A DNA stretch of 64,000 nt. Origin: CBDCGJ01 sp965238305 (GTDB lineage: Bacteria; Pseudomonadota; Alphaproteobacteria; GCA-2731375). Both the position numbers and the translations under genes were made by a program. The notes below the pieces were generated by a model. That model saw nothing but the letters and a program-made list of their open reading frames with translations, was not told where the DNA came from and searched no databases. Positions 26,340-35,332 of the stretch are shown one piece after another. How positions within the stretch are numbered: position 1 is the first letter of the stretch; each line of letters starts with the position of its first letter. The stretch lies in assembly GCA_965238305.1 (NCBI GenBank), contig CBDEHK010000001.1, positions 1,550,001 through 1,614,000 on the forward strand. The letters run 5' to 3'.

Positions 26340-27158
26340 TTGACGAAATTCCAAAAGTTATTGCTGGCATCTTGTTACGTTATTGCGAGTATTTTGACAT
26401 TTGCGGCGCCGGACGTTTCCGCGCAAAGCGTTTTTGATCAACTACGCAATGGCGGTGGCGGCAAGGTCATCAAGATTATTGACGGCGACACAGTTGTTCT
26501 CGCCGATAACCGAGAAGTTCGCCTTGTTGGCATTCAAGCGCCAAAATTGCCGTTAGGGCGCAAGAAATTCAAGAAATGGCCAATGGCAGACGAAGCCAAA
26601 GAGTTGCTCAGCAACCTCATTCTCAATCAGGAGGTGCAGTTAGGCTTTGGCGGTCAGGAAACGGACCGTCATGGTCGTGTATTGGCGCATCTTTTTCTAA
26701 TAAAAGATGTAAAAACGCTTGTTTGGATCCAGGGCCGGATGCTGAAATTCGGCCTGGCCCGGGCGTATATATTTTGGGATAATCGATCATTGGCCTCGGA
26801 AATGTTGAACCGGGAAGCGATTGCGCGGGACAAAAACCTTGGAATTTGGCGTCTATCTTATTATCAAATACGCCGGGTTGAAGAGGCTGGACGCCATATC
26901 GGCAGTTACCAAATTATCGATGGGCCAGCGAAAAAAGTTTCCAACGTGCGCGGCCAAGTCTACATCAATTATGGACAGGACTGGAGGAAGGATTTTACTA
27001 TTCTGATCAAACCCCGGACGCGAAAACTATTTGATCGGGCCGGTGTGGATTATCGATTATTTGCCGGCAAACGCCTTCGGATTCGTGGCTGGATAAAGTC
27101 ATGGAATGGGCCGATGATTGAAGTGACTTATCCCGAGCAGATACAAATTTTGGAATGA
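26340..27158 (+). CDS. secreted staphylococcal nuclease-like protein
   Basis: 272 residues from a TTG start, which gives a signal peptide (LLLASCYVIASILTF) and is the only plausible start. The SNase fold shows KIIDGDTVVLADNREVRLVGI and DRHGRVLAHLF with the two catalytic Arg positions. The loop that normally carries the catalytic Glu (PE) reads APK instead, so nuclease activity is doubtful. A C-terminal extension of about 110 residues with an OB-like strand pattern follows. It overlaps the next gene by ATGA, so the two are co-translated. It may bind rather than cut nucleic acid or another ligand. Confidence 0.8.
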   Translation: MTKFQKLLLASCYVIASILTFAAPDVSAQSVFDQLRNGGGGKVIKIIDGDTVVLADNREVRLVGIQAPKLPLGRKKFKKWPMADEAKELLSNLILNQEVQLGFGGQETDRHGRVLAHLFLIKDVKTLVWIQGRMLKFGLARAYIFWDNRSLASEMLNREAIARDKNLGIWRLSYYQIRRVEEAGRHIGSYQIIDGPAKKVSNVRGQVYINYGQDWRKDFTILIKPRTRKLFDRAGVDYRLFAGKRLRIRGWIKSWNGPMIEVTYPEQIQILE

Positions 27159-28573
27159 TCATGCAAAATATTCTCAAAACGCTGCTGATTATCATATTGA
27201 GCCTGAACGTCACCCAGGCAATTGCAGACCGAAATAGCGAACATGCCAAAATAGTGGCGCAGTTTGGAGGCGAGGTGCAGGATTCCAAGCTCACCAATTA
27301 TGTCCGTCAAGTCGGCGATCGCATGGCCAAGGTATCCGATATGCCGACGTTGGATTATCGCTTCACGGTCCTGGACAGCCCGGTAGTGAATGCCTTTGCG
27401 CTGCCGAGCGGTGATCTTTACGTCACCCGCGGCCTGCTCAGCTTAGCCAATAGCGAGGCCGAACTTGTGGGCGTGATTGGCCATGAAATCGCCCATGTCA
27501 CGGAAAGTCATTCAAGTGGCCGTTCGACCCGGGCGGTTGGCATCGGTATCTTGTCGATCATTGCCGGTATCGCCTTTGAATCGAAAGCAGCGGCGGATCT
27601 TGTCAATATTGCCGGCCAGGGTTACGTCGCCAGCTATTCCAGGGACCAGGAATATGACGCCGACAAGCATGGCGTCATGCTCAGTCGACGGGCCGGCTAT
27701 TCACCCTATGGACAGGCCAACTTCCTGCAGTCTCTGGCGCGTGAAGCGGAACTGGCGAAACGGCAGGCCGGCGTTTCCAGCCGGGAAGACCCGATGGGTG
27801 GATTTTTTGCCAGCCACCCGAACACCGCCGACCGCGTCGCGCAGGCGCGGGAGCGGGCGCGCGGGGCCTCAACCAAAAAAAGCTGGGCCGGAAACCTACC
27901 GACGCGGGAAGGACGCCAAACCTACCTGGATATAATTAACGGCATGACGTTTGGCGATTCCGCGGCCCAGGGATTTGTGCGCGGGCGTACATTTTCCCAT
28001 GGCGAACTGCGCCTGACTTTTACGGTGCCGGAAGGTTTTCGTATTCAAAACCAACCAAGCGCCGTCGTCGCGGTCGACCAAGGGGGCAACCAAATAAAAT
28101 TCACTATGGCGACCAAACCCCGCTACAGCAATCCCACAGACCATATCCGCAATGAATGGGGCAAGGACCTGAAACTCCTAAAGCTCGGTGAAACCACGGT
28201 AAACAAGATGCAAACTGGCGTCGGTGTGGCTCGGGTTAAGTCGAAAAATGGCACCGCGCTATTGCGATTGGTGGTCGTGCGTGGCGACCAAGGGCAACTT
28301 TATCGTTTCTTGTTTGTTGATCCGCAGGAAAATCATAACCAATACATGACCAGCACGGTGCAGTCGTTTCGCCGCCTCGGTAAAAAAGAGGCCTCTGCCC
28401 TGAAGCCCAAACGCATTCGTGTCATCAAAACCAGCAAAGTTCAAAGTCACGAACATTATGCGAAACTGATGAAGGTGGAAAAGTCGCCATTGGCATTGTT
28501 TCGGGTCTTGAACGCCTTGCAGCCAGGTCAGGAAATCCCGCGCGGCCGCTTGCTGAAGATCGTGACCTATTAG
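27155..28573 (+). CDS. periplasmic M48 family metalloprotease
   Basis: 472 residues. A signal sequence (about 1-23) is followed by the M48 peptidase domain with HEIAHVTESH (zinc-binding HExxH), the Glu ligand in QEYDADKHGVML and SHPNTADRV. After it comes an extra C-terminal domain of about 200 residues with a basic tail. Relatives such as BepA/LoiP-type peptidases act on misassembled outer-membrane proteins. It is expressed with the preceding SNase-like gene. Its stop shares four bases with the convergent DmsC-like gene. Confidence 0.9.
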   Translation: MIMQNILKTLLIIILSLNVTQAIADRNSEHAKIVAQFGGEVQDSKLTNYVRQVGDRMAKVSDMPTLDYRFTVLDSPVVNAFALPSGDLYVTRGLLSLANSEAELVGVIGHEIAHVTESHSSGRSTRAVGIGILSIIAGIAFESKAAADLVNIAGQGYVASYSRDQEYDADKHGVMLSRRAGYSPYGQANFLQSLAREAELAKRQAGVSSREDPMGGFFASHPNTADRVAQARERARGASTKKSWAGNLPTREGRQTYLDIINGMTFGDSAAQGFVRGRTFSHGELRLTFTVPEGFRIQNQPSAVVAVDQGGNQIKFTMATKPRYSNPTDHIRNEWGKDLKLLKLGETTVNKMQTGVGVARVKSKNGTALLRLVVVRGDQGQLYRFLFVDPQENHNQYMTSTVQSFRRLGKKEASALKPKRIRVIKTSKVQSHEHYAKLMKVEKSPLALFRVLNALQPGQEIPRGRLLKIVTY

Positions 28574-29466
28574 TCCCAGCCAGGTTTGCTTGAGCCCTTC
28601 ACCTGGCCAATGCCGCGTACTGGAAGTTTGGGTAGGGCAAAGCCCTGATTGAAAGCCGCCCGGGCGATGATGGTGTATTTCATGAACCAACCCGCCAGTA
28701 GCGAAGCCACGCCGGCGACTATAATCAGCCAAAGATAGATACTGCCAAAATAGAGCAGGATACCGGCGAATATCACTGGCACGACCGTGCCGATGGTGAG
28801 AACCACCAGGTCCGCTACGCGCAAGGCTTTGATCGCCTTTTTAGGCGCGCCGCCATTTTTTAATTGGCTGTAATAATGCAACCACGTGACGCTTCGAACG
28901 ACGCTTGAAACCAGAATAAAAATTCCGATCCAATAATAATTGATCAAGCTCAAATAGACGAAGGGCGCAATCAAGGCGCTGCCTTCGGCAATGCCGGTGG
29001 TGATGATCAGTGGCCGGACCGATTCTTCCCGCCAGGCTGGAATGCCTTTCGAAGCAAACAGGATTTGCGCCTGACAAACCAAATAGCCGAAAGCAATCAC
29101 ACCGGTTAGGCAGACCAGTGTGCCTTCGATCCATGGCGGGAATTGATCCAGATAATCGACCCCGCCTGCCAAGGTTGCGACCGAAAAAAACGGCAACGAA
29201 ACGAACGCTTCCCGTGTCATCCAGGAAGTTTCCGGATGGAAGAACACATTTACCGCCCGCCAGGGTTTGCCAATTTCCAACCACACACAAATCAGGCCAA
29301 TACCGACCAGGACCATCGACACCAGGATAATTGGCCAATAGGGCATGTCGGCCAGCCAGGCGAATACTGCAACAATGGCAAGTCCGGTACCGCTGCCACC
29401 ACCCAGAAAATTACCGGCGGCGCGCCAGTCCCAGTTTGGTTGCAGGGTCGGCTCAATCGAGCTCAT
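28570..29466 (-). CDS. DmsC-like membrane anchor subunit of a molybdoenzyme
   Basis: 298 residues from the ATG at 29466 (the upstream frame is antisense filler). About eight hydrophobic helices are visible, as in DMSO reductase anchor subunits that hold the enzyme on the membrane and exchange electrons with quinone. Its start overlaps the end of the Fe-S subunit by 14 bases, so it is the last gene of a three-subunit operon. The molybdopterin and Fe-S partners lie immediately upstream. Confidence 0.85.
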   Translation of the reverse strand: MSSIEPTLQPNWDWRAAGNFLGGGSGTGLAIVAVFAWLADMPYWPIILVSMVLVGIGLICVWLEIGKPWRAVNVFFHPETSWMTREAFVSLPFFSVATLAGGVDYLDQFPPWIEGTLVCLTGVIAFGYLVCQAQILFASKGIPAWREESVRPLIITTGIAEGSALIAPFVYLSLINYYWIGIFILVSSVVRSVTWLHYYSQLKNGGAPKKAIKALRVADLVVLTIGTVVPVIFAGILLYFGSIYLWLIIVAGVASLLAGWFMKYTIIARAAFNQGFALPKLPVRGIGQVKGSSKPGWD

Positions 29467-30112
29467 GTTTTTCGTCCCAGATATAATAGATGCCGGGGCC
29501 GGTGCCGAGTTCCTCATGCATGCGGAAGGTTTCGTGATCGTCGATCAATTTCGAGACATTACTGTCGGGATCTTCTTTGTCGCCAAAATGCATGGCATCG
29601 GCGATACAGGAATTAACACAAGCCGGCGTCACCTCTGGATCAATACCGGGTGTCATGTTCAGTTCTTCCGCTTTATCGATGCGATCAACACACCAAGTGC
29701 ACTTTGTCGCCACGCCGAGGCGTTTTTCATCGAATTGCTTTTCTTCGTTTGGCATTGCGCCCGAGTCATAGGCGAAGCGCGGTTCATGGACAATATGACG
29801 AGCTTGATAGGGGCAGGCAACGGCGCAATACCCGCAGCCGATGCAAAGATCATAGTCGATGGTGACGATGCCGTCATCGCGTTGCCCGGTGGCGGTTGAG
29901 GGACAGACATGCATGCAGGGCGGATCGGAACAATGCATGCACCCGACCGGCAAAAAAACGCGGTCGACATTCGGGAAGGTACCCATTTCCATATCCAGCA
30001 CTTGTCGCCATTGCACCCCAGGCGGGGTCGCGTTGGCATGGCGGCAAGCCGATGTGCAGGTTTGACAACCAACACATTTCCTAAGATCGATAACCATGGC
30101 CCAGCGGGTCAT
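29453..30112 (-). CDS. 4Fe-4S electron-transfer subunit (DmsB-like)
   Basis: 219 residues starting MTRWAMVIDLRKCVGC; an apparent 56-residue upstream extension is excluded because it overlaps the catalytic-subunit gene and lacks homology features. Four ferredoxin-like cysteine clusters are visible: CVGCQTCTSAC, CMHCSDPPCMHVC, CIGCGYCAVAC and the widely spaced CTWC...CVNSC. It carries electrons between the molybdenum subunit and the membrane anchor. It overlaps the catalytic gene by ATGA and the anchor gene by 14 bases. Confidence 0.92.
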   Translation of the reverse strand: MTRWAMVIDLRKCVGCQTCTSACRHANATPPGVQWRQVLDMEMGTFPNVDRVFLPVGCMHCSDPPCMHVCPSTATGQRDDGIVTIDYDLCIGCGYCAVACPYQARHIVHEPRFAYDSGAMPNEEKQFDEKRLGVATKCTWCVDRIDKAEELNMTPGIDPEVTPACVNSCIADAMHFGDKEDPDSNVSKLIDDHETFRMHEELGTGPGIYYIWDEKHELD

Positions 30113-32844
30113 TTTGCTTTCTCCACCAATCGCACACCAACTTTCACAAGATCCGCCGCGGACCCGGTCGAGTCTGTCAGGGTCAATGACATCGGCACCA
30201 AGGCGTTCATGCTGGGTGCTTTGAAGTCTTTCGCATATGGCGTCACCCAGTGATCGAACTGACCGATGATCAACAGACAATCAGGTCTGATGCCTTGGCG
30301 CAGCACGGCCGGACCTCGGGTTTTGTTGACATTCGAATGCACTTCAACAATGTCGCCTTCCTCAATCTCCATCTCAGCGGCCCGACTGGCATTCATCATC
30401 ACGCTGCGATGACCCAAAACATTGCTGGAAACTTCTTTGATCAATTGGATCGAGACATTGGCGCCCCAGGAATATTGCATCGACCGACTGGTCATCAGCC
30501 AGAATGGCGTATCGGCAGGATCTTCGCCATTTTCAACCGCCACGTCTTCCCAATAGCGTCCGGGATCGTCAAATTTTGGCAAGGTCTGGTATTCGGTTAA
30601 TTGATGATCCCACCAGGTGATGCCATGTTCATGCAGGCGGCGGCCCAGTTCCTGTCCGACGCGGTAGAGGCGTTCCTGATAGGGCATTTCAAAGCGGATT
30701 TTTTGCCGCCGTAGCTCAGGGAACAAATACCAGGTCAGGCGCGATATCGGTTTGGTGCGATAGCCGTTTTCTTTATACCAGTCGAGACCATCATCGGCCG
30801 CCCCCTCAGTAATTTCGGCACTGGCGGAGCGGCAAACCGCGTCCCAAATTTCGTCGCATTCATACTTATGGTTCGGCTCCAACGAATAGTCATAACCTTC
30901 ACCAGTTAACGGAACGCCACCGGCACCGCGATTGATGGCTTTGTTATAACCTTCCAGAATGCCGGCGCGGGAGGCCAGCTCCGTCGCAATGTCGGTCATG
31001 TCCATGGTCTCGCCTTGCGGTTCCGCTGCCGGTTGACGCAACGCGACGCCATCGTGATCCCAGAACTGCTCCATGAATTTGGTGCCGCCAACTCGAATCA
31101 GCTGTGTGCTTTCCAGATCGGTGCGATCCGGTAGCAGCACATCTGCCATCCAATTGGTTTCGTCTAGGGTATAGGCAAAAGCACAGATGAAGGGGAATTT
31201 CGCAACTTGTGCGGTAATCCGTTTGGTATCCCAGAACGAAATCGATGGATTGGTGCGATAGACAAACCACATATCGGGGAAGGTCATTTCCGGCCATTCT
31301 TCCGGCCCGTCACCGGTAAACATCCAGGCCAGATGGGTTGGACCCAAAGCTTGCGACCAGGGCGAGTTGGCGGAGAGGGGCACCAGCGTCGTATGCGCGT
31401 TGCGCACCACTGGCTTCGCTTGCCACTGCTCTTTGTCTGTCGGGTTCATCGGATAGGCCATGAAACCGTCCGGGTTGGTCGAGACACTGGCGCTGCGCGG
31501 GGACGCCGGCCGGTTCAACCGCACCGTCGTTCCTAATGTTCCGCCGGGGACTTCCAATGCCCCTAGCAGACAGGGCAACAACGTCCGGGCCCAACAGGTC
31601 TCATAGCCACCCCAGCCATTGTTCACGGTCTTACCCAGCGCAATCGCGACCGGGCGATAGGGCAGCGTTTCGCCATCGATCTCAATCGTTTCGCCGACAC
31701 AGGCATTGGCGACAAATTCTTCCGTAATCCGGCGCACCGTGCCTTCGGCGATGTCGCAAATATCCTCCGCCCAGTCAGGATTGTATGGCTCAACATGCTT
31801 GACCAAGTGGCCAAAGGCGGTTTCAACGGTGATATTCTCATGCGTGAAAAATTCTTCATCGGCGCCGATTTCGATCCCGCTTACCGTGAAACTGCCGTCT
31901 AAAGCCGGATCGGCACTTTCGTCGTCGAAAGTTGTTGGCGCCGATTTTGCCAAATCCCACATCAGGGGTTTCTTGCTTTCGGGATCGCGTAGGTAATAGC
32001 CGTTCGGCCCAATCAGATAGGGTGAGCCGGTGTGAATTTTCAGGAACGGGATATCCAACCGCTCCCGCGCCATCTCATGCAACATCACATGCATCATCGA
32101 ATACATGAACGCCGCGTCGGTCTTCGGCCGGATCGGCACCCATTCAGCGGAACAAGCGCCAGTGATGGATTTATGCGGCTCGAACTGCACCCGTTTCAGA
32201 TGATTGTCGACCCGTGCCTTGGCATGGCGCCAGACCCCGGTGACACCGCCGGAGGCTTCCACATTGGCGCCGAAAGATAAGAGATATTTGCAGCTTGGGG
32301 TATCGCTGGCGACGGTGAAGGCGCGATGCCAAAGTTCGCCATAAAGATGTTCGGAATGCGTGCACTTAACCCCCTGGCCGGAGCCAAAGCTGAAATCCAC
32401 CGGCCCCCAAGCCCCCAAAAAGGCCGGGAAAGTGCCCATATAATAGGTGGGCGTGCCGCCACCGCCAAAACTGGCGGCGACCCGAGGTAAGCCGGAACCG
32501 TCCCGCAAACCCTTGGCGCGGATTTCTTTAAGTTTGTCGCCCATGATGTCGAAGGCTTCATCCCAACTAATCGGGACAAAACCCGGGTCTTCGTCGCGAC
32601 CTTTTTTCGGATTGGTTCGTTTGTGCGGCTGCAGCATGCGGTTGGGATTATAAACTTTTTGAATCAGACCATAGGCCCGCACGCAGCATTTGCCGCCACC
32701 TGGATGCACTTCCGCGGATTTGAAATTTGGTTCAATTTCGGTGGCGACGCCATCCTGCACCCGCACGGTCAAAAGGTCAGGACCGGACACGCACTGATAA
32801 CAATAAACTGGGACTTTTTTGTCTTGTTTGTCTTGGGCGGTCAT
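30109..32844 (-). CDS. molybdopterin oxidoreductase, catalytic subunit (DMSO reductase family)
   Basis: 911 residues. The N-terminal Fe-S region has Cys15, Cys18 and Cys53/Cys54, but the third cysteine of the usual CxxCxxxC is missing (Pro22). GSGQGVKCTHSEHLYG near 154-169 places Cys161 where polysulfide-reductase-type enzymes have the molybdenum ligand. The C-terminal dinucleotide-binding domain is present (NASRAAEMEIEEGDIVEVHS). There is no twin-arginine signal, so it probably stays on the cytoplasmic side. With the thioesterase and benzoate-CoA-ligase-type genes next to it, a phenylacetyl-CoA:acceptor-oxidoreductase-like role is a good hypothesis. A polysulfide or other substrate remains possible. 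Confidence 0.85.
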   Translation of the reverse strand: MTAQDKQDKKVPVYCYQCVSGPDLLTVRVQDGVATEIEPNFKSAEVHPGGGKCCVRAYGLIQKVYNPNRMLQPHKRTNPKKGRDEDPGFVPISWDEAFDIMGDKLKEIRAKGLRDGSGLPRVAASFGGGGTPTYYMGTFPAFLGAWGPVDFSFGSGQGVKCTHSEHLYGELWHRAFTVASDTPSCKYLLSFGANVEASGGVTGVWRHAKARVDNHLKRVQFEPHKSITGACSAEWVPIRPKTDAAFMYSMMHVMLHEMARERLDIPFLKIHTGSPYLIGPNGYYLRDPESKKPLMWDLAKSAPTTFDDESADPALDGSFTVSGIEIGADEEFFTHENITVETAFGHLVKHVEPYNPDWAEDICDIAEGTVRRITEEFVANACVGETIEIDGETLPYRPVAIALGKTVNNGWGGYETCWARTLLPCLLGALEVPGGTLGTTVRLNRPASPRSASVSTNPDGFMAYPMNPTDKEQWQAKPVVRNAHTTLVPLSANSPWSQALGPTHLAWMFTGDGPEEWPEMTFPDMWFVYRTNPSISFWDTKRITAQVAKFPFICAFAYTLDETNWMADVLLPDRTDLESTQLIRVGGTKFMEQFWDHDGVALRQPAAEPQGETMDMTDIATELASRAGILEGYNKAINRGAGGVPLTGEGYDYSLEPNHKYECDEIWDAVCRSASAEITEGAADDGLDWYKENGYRTKPISRLTWYLFPELRRQKIRFEMPYQERLYRVGQELGRRLHEHGITWWDHQLTEYQTLPKFDDPGRYWEDVAVENGEDPADTPFWLMTSRSMQYSWGANVSIQLIKEVSSNVLGHRSVMMNASRAAEMEIEEGDIVEVHSNVNKTRGPAVLRQGIRPDCLLIIGQFDHWVTPYAKDFKAPSMNALVPMSLTLTDSTGSAADLVKVGVRLVEKAK

Positions 32845-32850
32845 AGCTTC

Positions 32851-33258
32851 CTACCCGTTTTTGAATTTTGCGATTTTGCCGCGAATGCGATCGGCCAGTT
32901 TATCCACCGGCACCATGAAGCGGCCATGAGTTCCGCGCCCGACTTCTTCCAGCCCATCATGAGCGACGATGTCAAATTCGACCAATGGGCCCTCGGTTTT
33001 GGTTACTGTTGCGGTAAAGGTCACGGTCATGCCCAGCGGACTGGCGGCGGCATGGCTCATGGAAATACCGGTGCCAACACTGTCGATGCCATCCCCGGCA
33101 TGTTCAAGCAGGAAATCGCGACAGGTAATTTCGGCATCCTGGATCATTGCCGGCGTCGCATAAACGCGCAACTCTTCGCCCAGGAAATCAATGGTGCGCT
33201 CAGTATCCACTTCGAAGGCGCGTGTGACCGAAGCGCCCGCTTCCAACTTACCCGTCAT
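32851..33258 (-). CDS. hot-dog-fold thioesterase (FlK-like)
   Basis: 135 residues with the hot-dog thioesterase pattern. TPAMIQDAEITCRDFL and the HAAASPLGMTVTFTATV strand-helix segment resemble fluoroacetyl-CoA-thioesterase-like proteins. It would hydrolyse an acyl-CoA. It lies six bases upstream of the molybdoenzyme catalytic gene and 37 bases downstream of the CoA ligase on the same strand, so it probably removes or proofreads an aromatic acyl-CoA in the same pathway. The substrate is inferred from context only. Confidence 0.8.
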   Translation of the reverse strand: MTGKLEAGASVTRAFEVDTERTIDFLGEELRVYATPAMIQDAEITCRDFLLEHAGDGIDSVGTGISMSHAAASPLGMTVTFTATVTKTEGPLVEFDIVAHDGLEEVGRGTHGRFMVPVDKLADRIRGKIAKFKNG

Positions 33259-33295
33259 ATTGTCCCCATTTGTAATATTCTAGAATCATTCTAAC

Positions 33296-34882
33296 TCATC
33301 TTAACTTAAAACGCTGTATTTTCCCGGTCGCGGTTTTTGGCAATTCATCGGTAAATTCAATCCAGCGCGGATATTTGTATGGCGCCAGGCGATCTTTGAC
33401 GAATTGCTTCAGATCGTTGGACAGATCATCACCGCCGTTTGTACCGTTGTTTAAGACCACAATAGCTTTCGGTTTGACCAATTTGTCCTTGTCTTCCTGT
33501 CCGACGACAGCGGCTTCCAAGACGTCGCCATGCTCCATCAAGGCAGATTCCACTTCAAAAGGCGATACCCAGATGCCGCTGACTTTCAGCATATCGTCGG
33601 AACGGCCGGCATAGACATAATAGCCGTCTTCGTCTTGTTGATATTTGTCGCCAGTCCGGGTCCAGGGACCTTGGAAGGTGTGCAGGCTTTTTTCCCGATT
33701 GTTCCAGTAATAAGCACCGCCGGAGGGACCATTGACCAGCAGTTCGCCCATTTCCCCAAGCGCGACCTCGCCACCGTCTTCGTCGACAATCCGCAGCTGA
33801 TAACCGGGCACGGCCTTGCCGGTGGTGCCGTACTTCACATCACCAGGCTGGTTTGAGAGGAAGATGTGCAGCATTTCGGTCGAGCCGATGCCATCCATGA
33901 TATCGACACCAAATCGCTTCGCCCAACGCCGCGCGATATCGACTGGCAAAGCTTCGCCGGCAGACACACAGGCGCGTAAGTTGGCCGAACCCCGGTCTTT
34001 CTGAATGTTATCGTCGGCTAAAATGGCCCCATAAAGGGTTGGCACGCCGTAATAAATCGTCGCTTGATGATCGTGCAACCGTTTCATCACGCTATCGGGG
34101 GTTGGCCGTTCCGCCATTAAGATGGCAGTCGCCCCTACATAGAAAGGGAAGCTCAAACCATTTCCTAGACCGTAAGCGAAGAACAATTTAGCGGCGGAAA
34201 ATACCACATCCGATTCTTCGATACCCAAGACACCAACGCCATAAAGGCCGGCGGTTTGCGGCATGTGACTATGCAAATGCACGACCCCTTTGGGCCGCCC
34301 GGTCGAGCCGGAAGAGTATAACCAGAACGCCACATCGTCGCCGCTGGTCTTGGCGGCGCTTAGTGTATCATCGGTGCTTGCCTGCAATGCCGTCAGATCG
34401 GTGCCGGTCGCATCCGGCCCGGATTGAATGATGTGTCGCAGATTTTGTTGGTCGCCAACGATGCCTTCGAACTTGTCCCATAACGCTGTCGAGACCACTA
34501 ACACTTTGGCCCGACTATCGCTCAGCATGTAATCGTAGTCGTCGGACGTCAGCAAGGTATTGACCGGGACCGCGACCGCGCCGATCTTCATGGCGCCGAA
34601 AAATGTGGCGATGAAATCGACACTGTCCAGCATGCACATCATAACCCGCTGTTCGGGTTCAATCCCCAGCGCTTTCAGGGCGTTACCGGTTTTGTTGATC
34701 CGGACTTCGATTTCCTGATAGGTGTAGCTACCGTTATCGTCGATGACCGCGATCTTGTCGCCGCGACCGGCGTGGATGTTTCGTTCGACGAAGTCGAAGG
34801 CGACGTTATATTGGCGCGGCACATCAATCACCGGCACGTCGCCTGACAAATCGATATTTGATAATGCACTCGCCGTTGTCAT
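33296..34882 (-). CDS. benzoate-CoA ligase family acyl-CoA synthetase
   Basis: 528 residues from the ATG at 34882, preferred over one 39 bases upstream because GGGA lies at a good distance and the upstream part lacks a ribosome-binding site. The adenylation-domain motifs are clear: LYSSGSTGRPKGV (P-loop), YGVPTLYG, GSTEMLHIF, TGDKY and PKTATGKIQRF with the catalytic Lys near the end. The benzoate/aryl-CoA ligase family fits best. It makes an AMP-bound intermediate and then an acyl-CoA, probably of an aromatic acid. It starts the same-strand run with the thioesterase and the molybdoenzyme. Confidence 0.88.
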   Translation of the reverse strand: MTTASALSNIDLSGDVPVIDVPRQYNVAFDFVERNIHAGRGDKIAVIDDNGSYTYQEIEVRINKTGNALKALGIEPEQRVMMCMLDSVDFIATFFGAMKIGAVAVPVNTLLTSDDYDYMLSDSRAKVLVVSTALWDKFEGIVGDQQNLRHIIQSGPDATGTDLTALQASTDDTLSAAKTSGDDVAFWLYSSGSTGRPKGVVHLHSHMPQTAGLYGVGVLGIEESDVVFSAAKLFFAYGLGNGLSFPFYVGATAILMAERPTPDSVMKRLHDHQATIYYGVPTLYGAILADDNIQKDRGSANLRACVSAGEALPVDIARRWAKRFGVDIMDGIGSTEMLHIFLSNQPGDVKYGTTGKAVPGYQLRIVDEDGGEVALGEMGELLVNGPSGGAYYWNNREKSLHTFQGPWTRTGDKYQQDEDGYYVYAGRSDDMLKVSGIWVSPFEVESALMEHGDVLEAAVVGQEDKDKLVKPKAIVVLNNGTNGGDDLSNDLKQFVKDRLAPYKYPRWIEFTDELPKTATGKIQRFKLR

Positions 34883-34920
34883 CGTCGATTTTCCCAAATT
34901 CTTGTATTTTTGATCCGGCA

Positions 34921-35103
34921 TTAATTAAAGCCGGTTTTCAATCTTACCGTTTCCATCATGGTAACACTTGCGGCGCCGGTATGGTCGTCAATTTTCGAAC
35001 CATAGATCAATCCCAATTCGGCACTATTCACCGGAATGTCAGGATTATGGATTTCTGCTTTCGCACCCTTCACCACTGCTTCCTTGGGCGATAAGTAAAT
35101 CAA
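34921..35103 (-). pseudogene. DUF59/MIP18-family fragment
   Basis: A 60-codon frame (TTG start) contains IHNPDIPVNSAELGLIYG and DDHTGAASVTM, which match the first part of DUF59 proteins (SufT or PaaD type). The usual second half with the conserved cysteine is missing and the frame ends in unrelated residues. It seems to be a gene remnant. PaaD belongs to phenylacetyl-CoA oxygenation, which would fit the neighbouring aromatic-CoA genes, but SufT-like iron-sulfur assembly is equally possible. Confidence 0.55.
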
Positions 35104-35332
35104 GCTGACATATGCGCTTTCTAATTATTCGCCGTCTTGGATATCAAACTAGGTGAAGGTGTCCCCATAACTGTTTTCTGAATTAATTCAAAAGACGTAA
35201 TAGAGTACTGATTTACATATTTAGGCGCAATGTTTTTCTGCAATACCTGAAATTTGCGTTTAAATCGGCGCTTGATGACAAACGAGACAAAGACCATATT
35301 GGAGCGCTTGATTAACCAGCCAAGGTCGTTTT

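Noticed and set aside
30113..30280. 56-residue extension of the Fe-S subunit
   Set aside because: It lies within the catalytic-subunit gene and lacks homology; the conserved start is MTRWAMVID.
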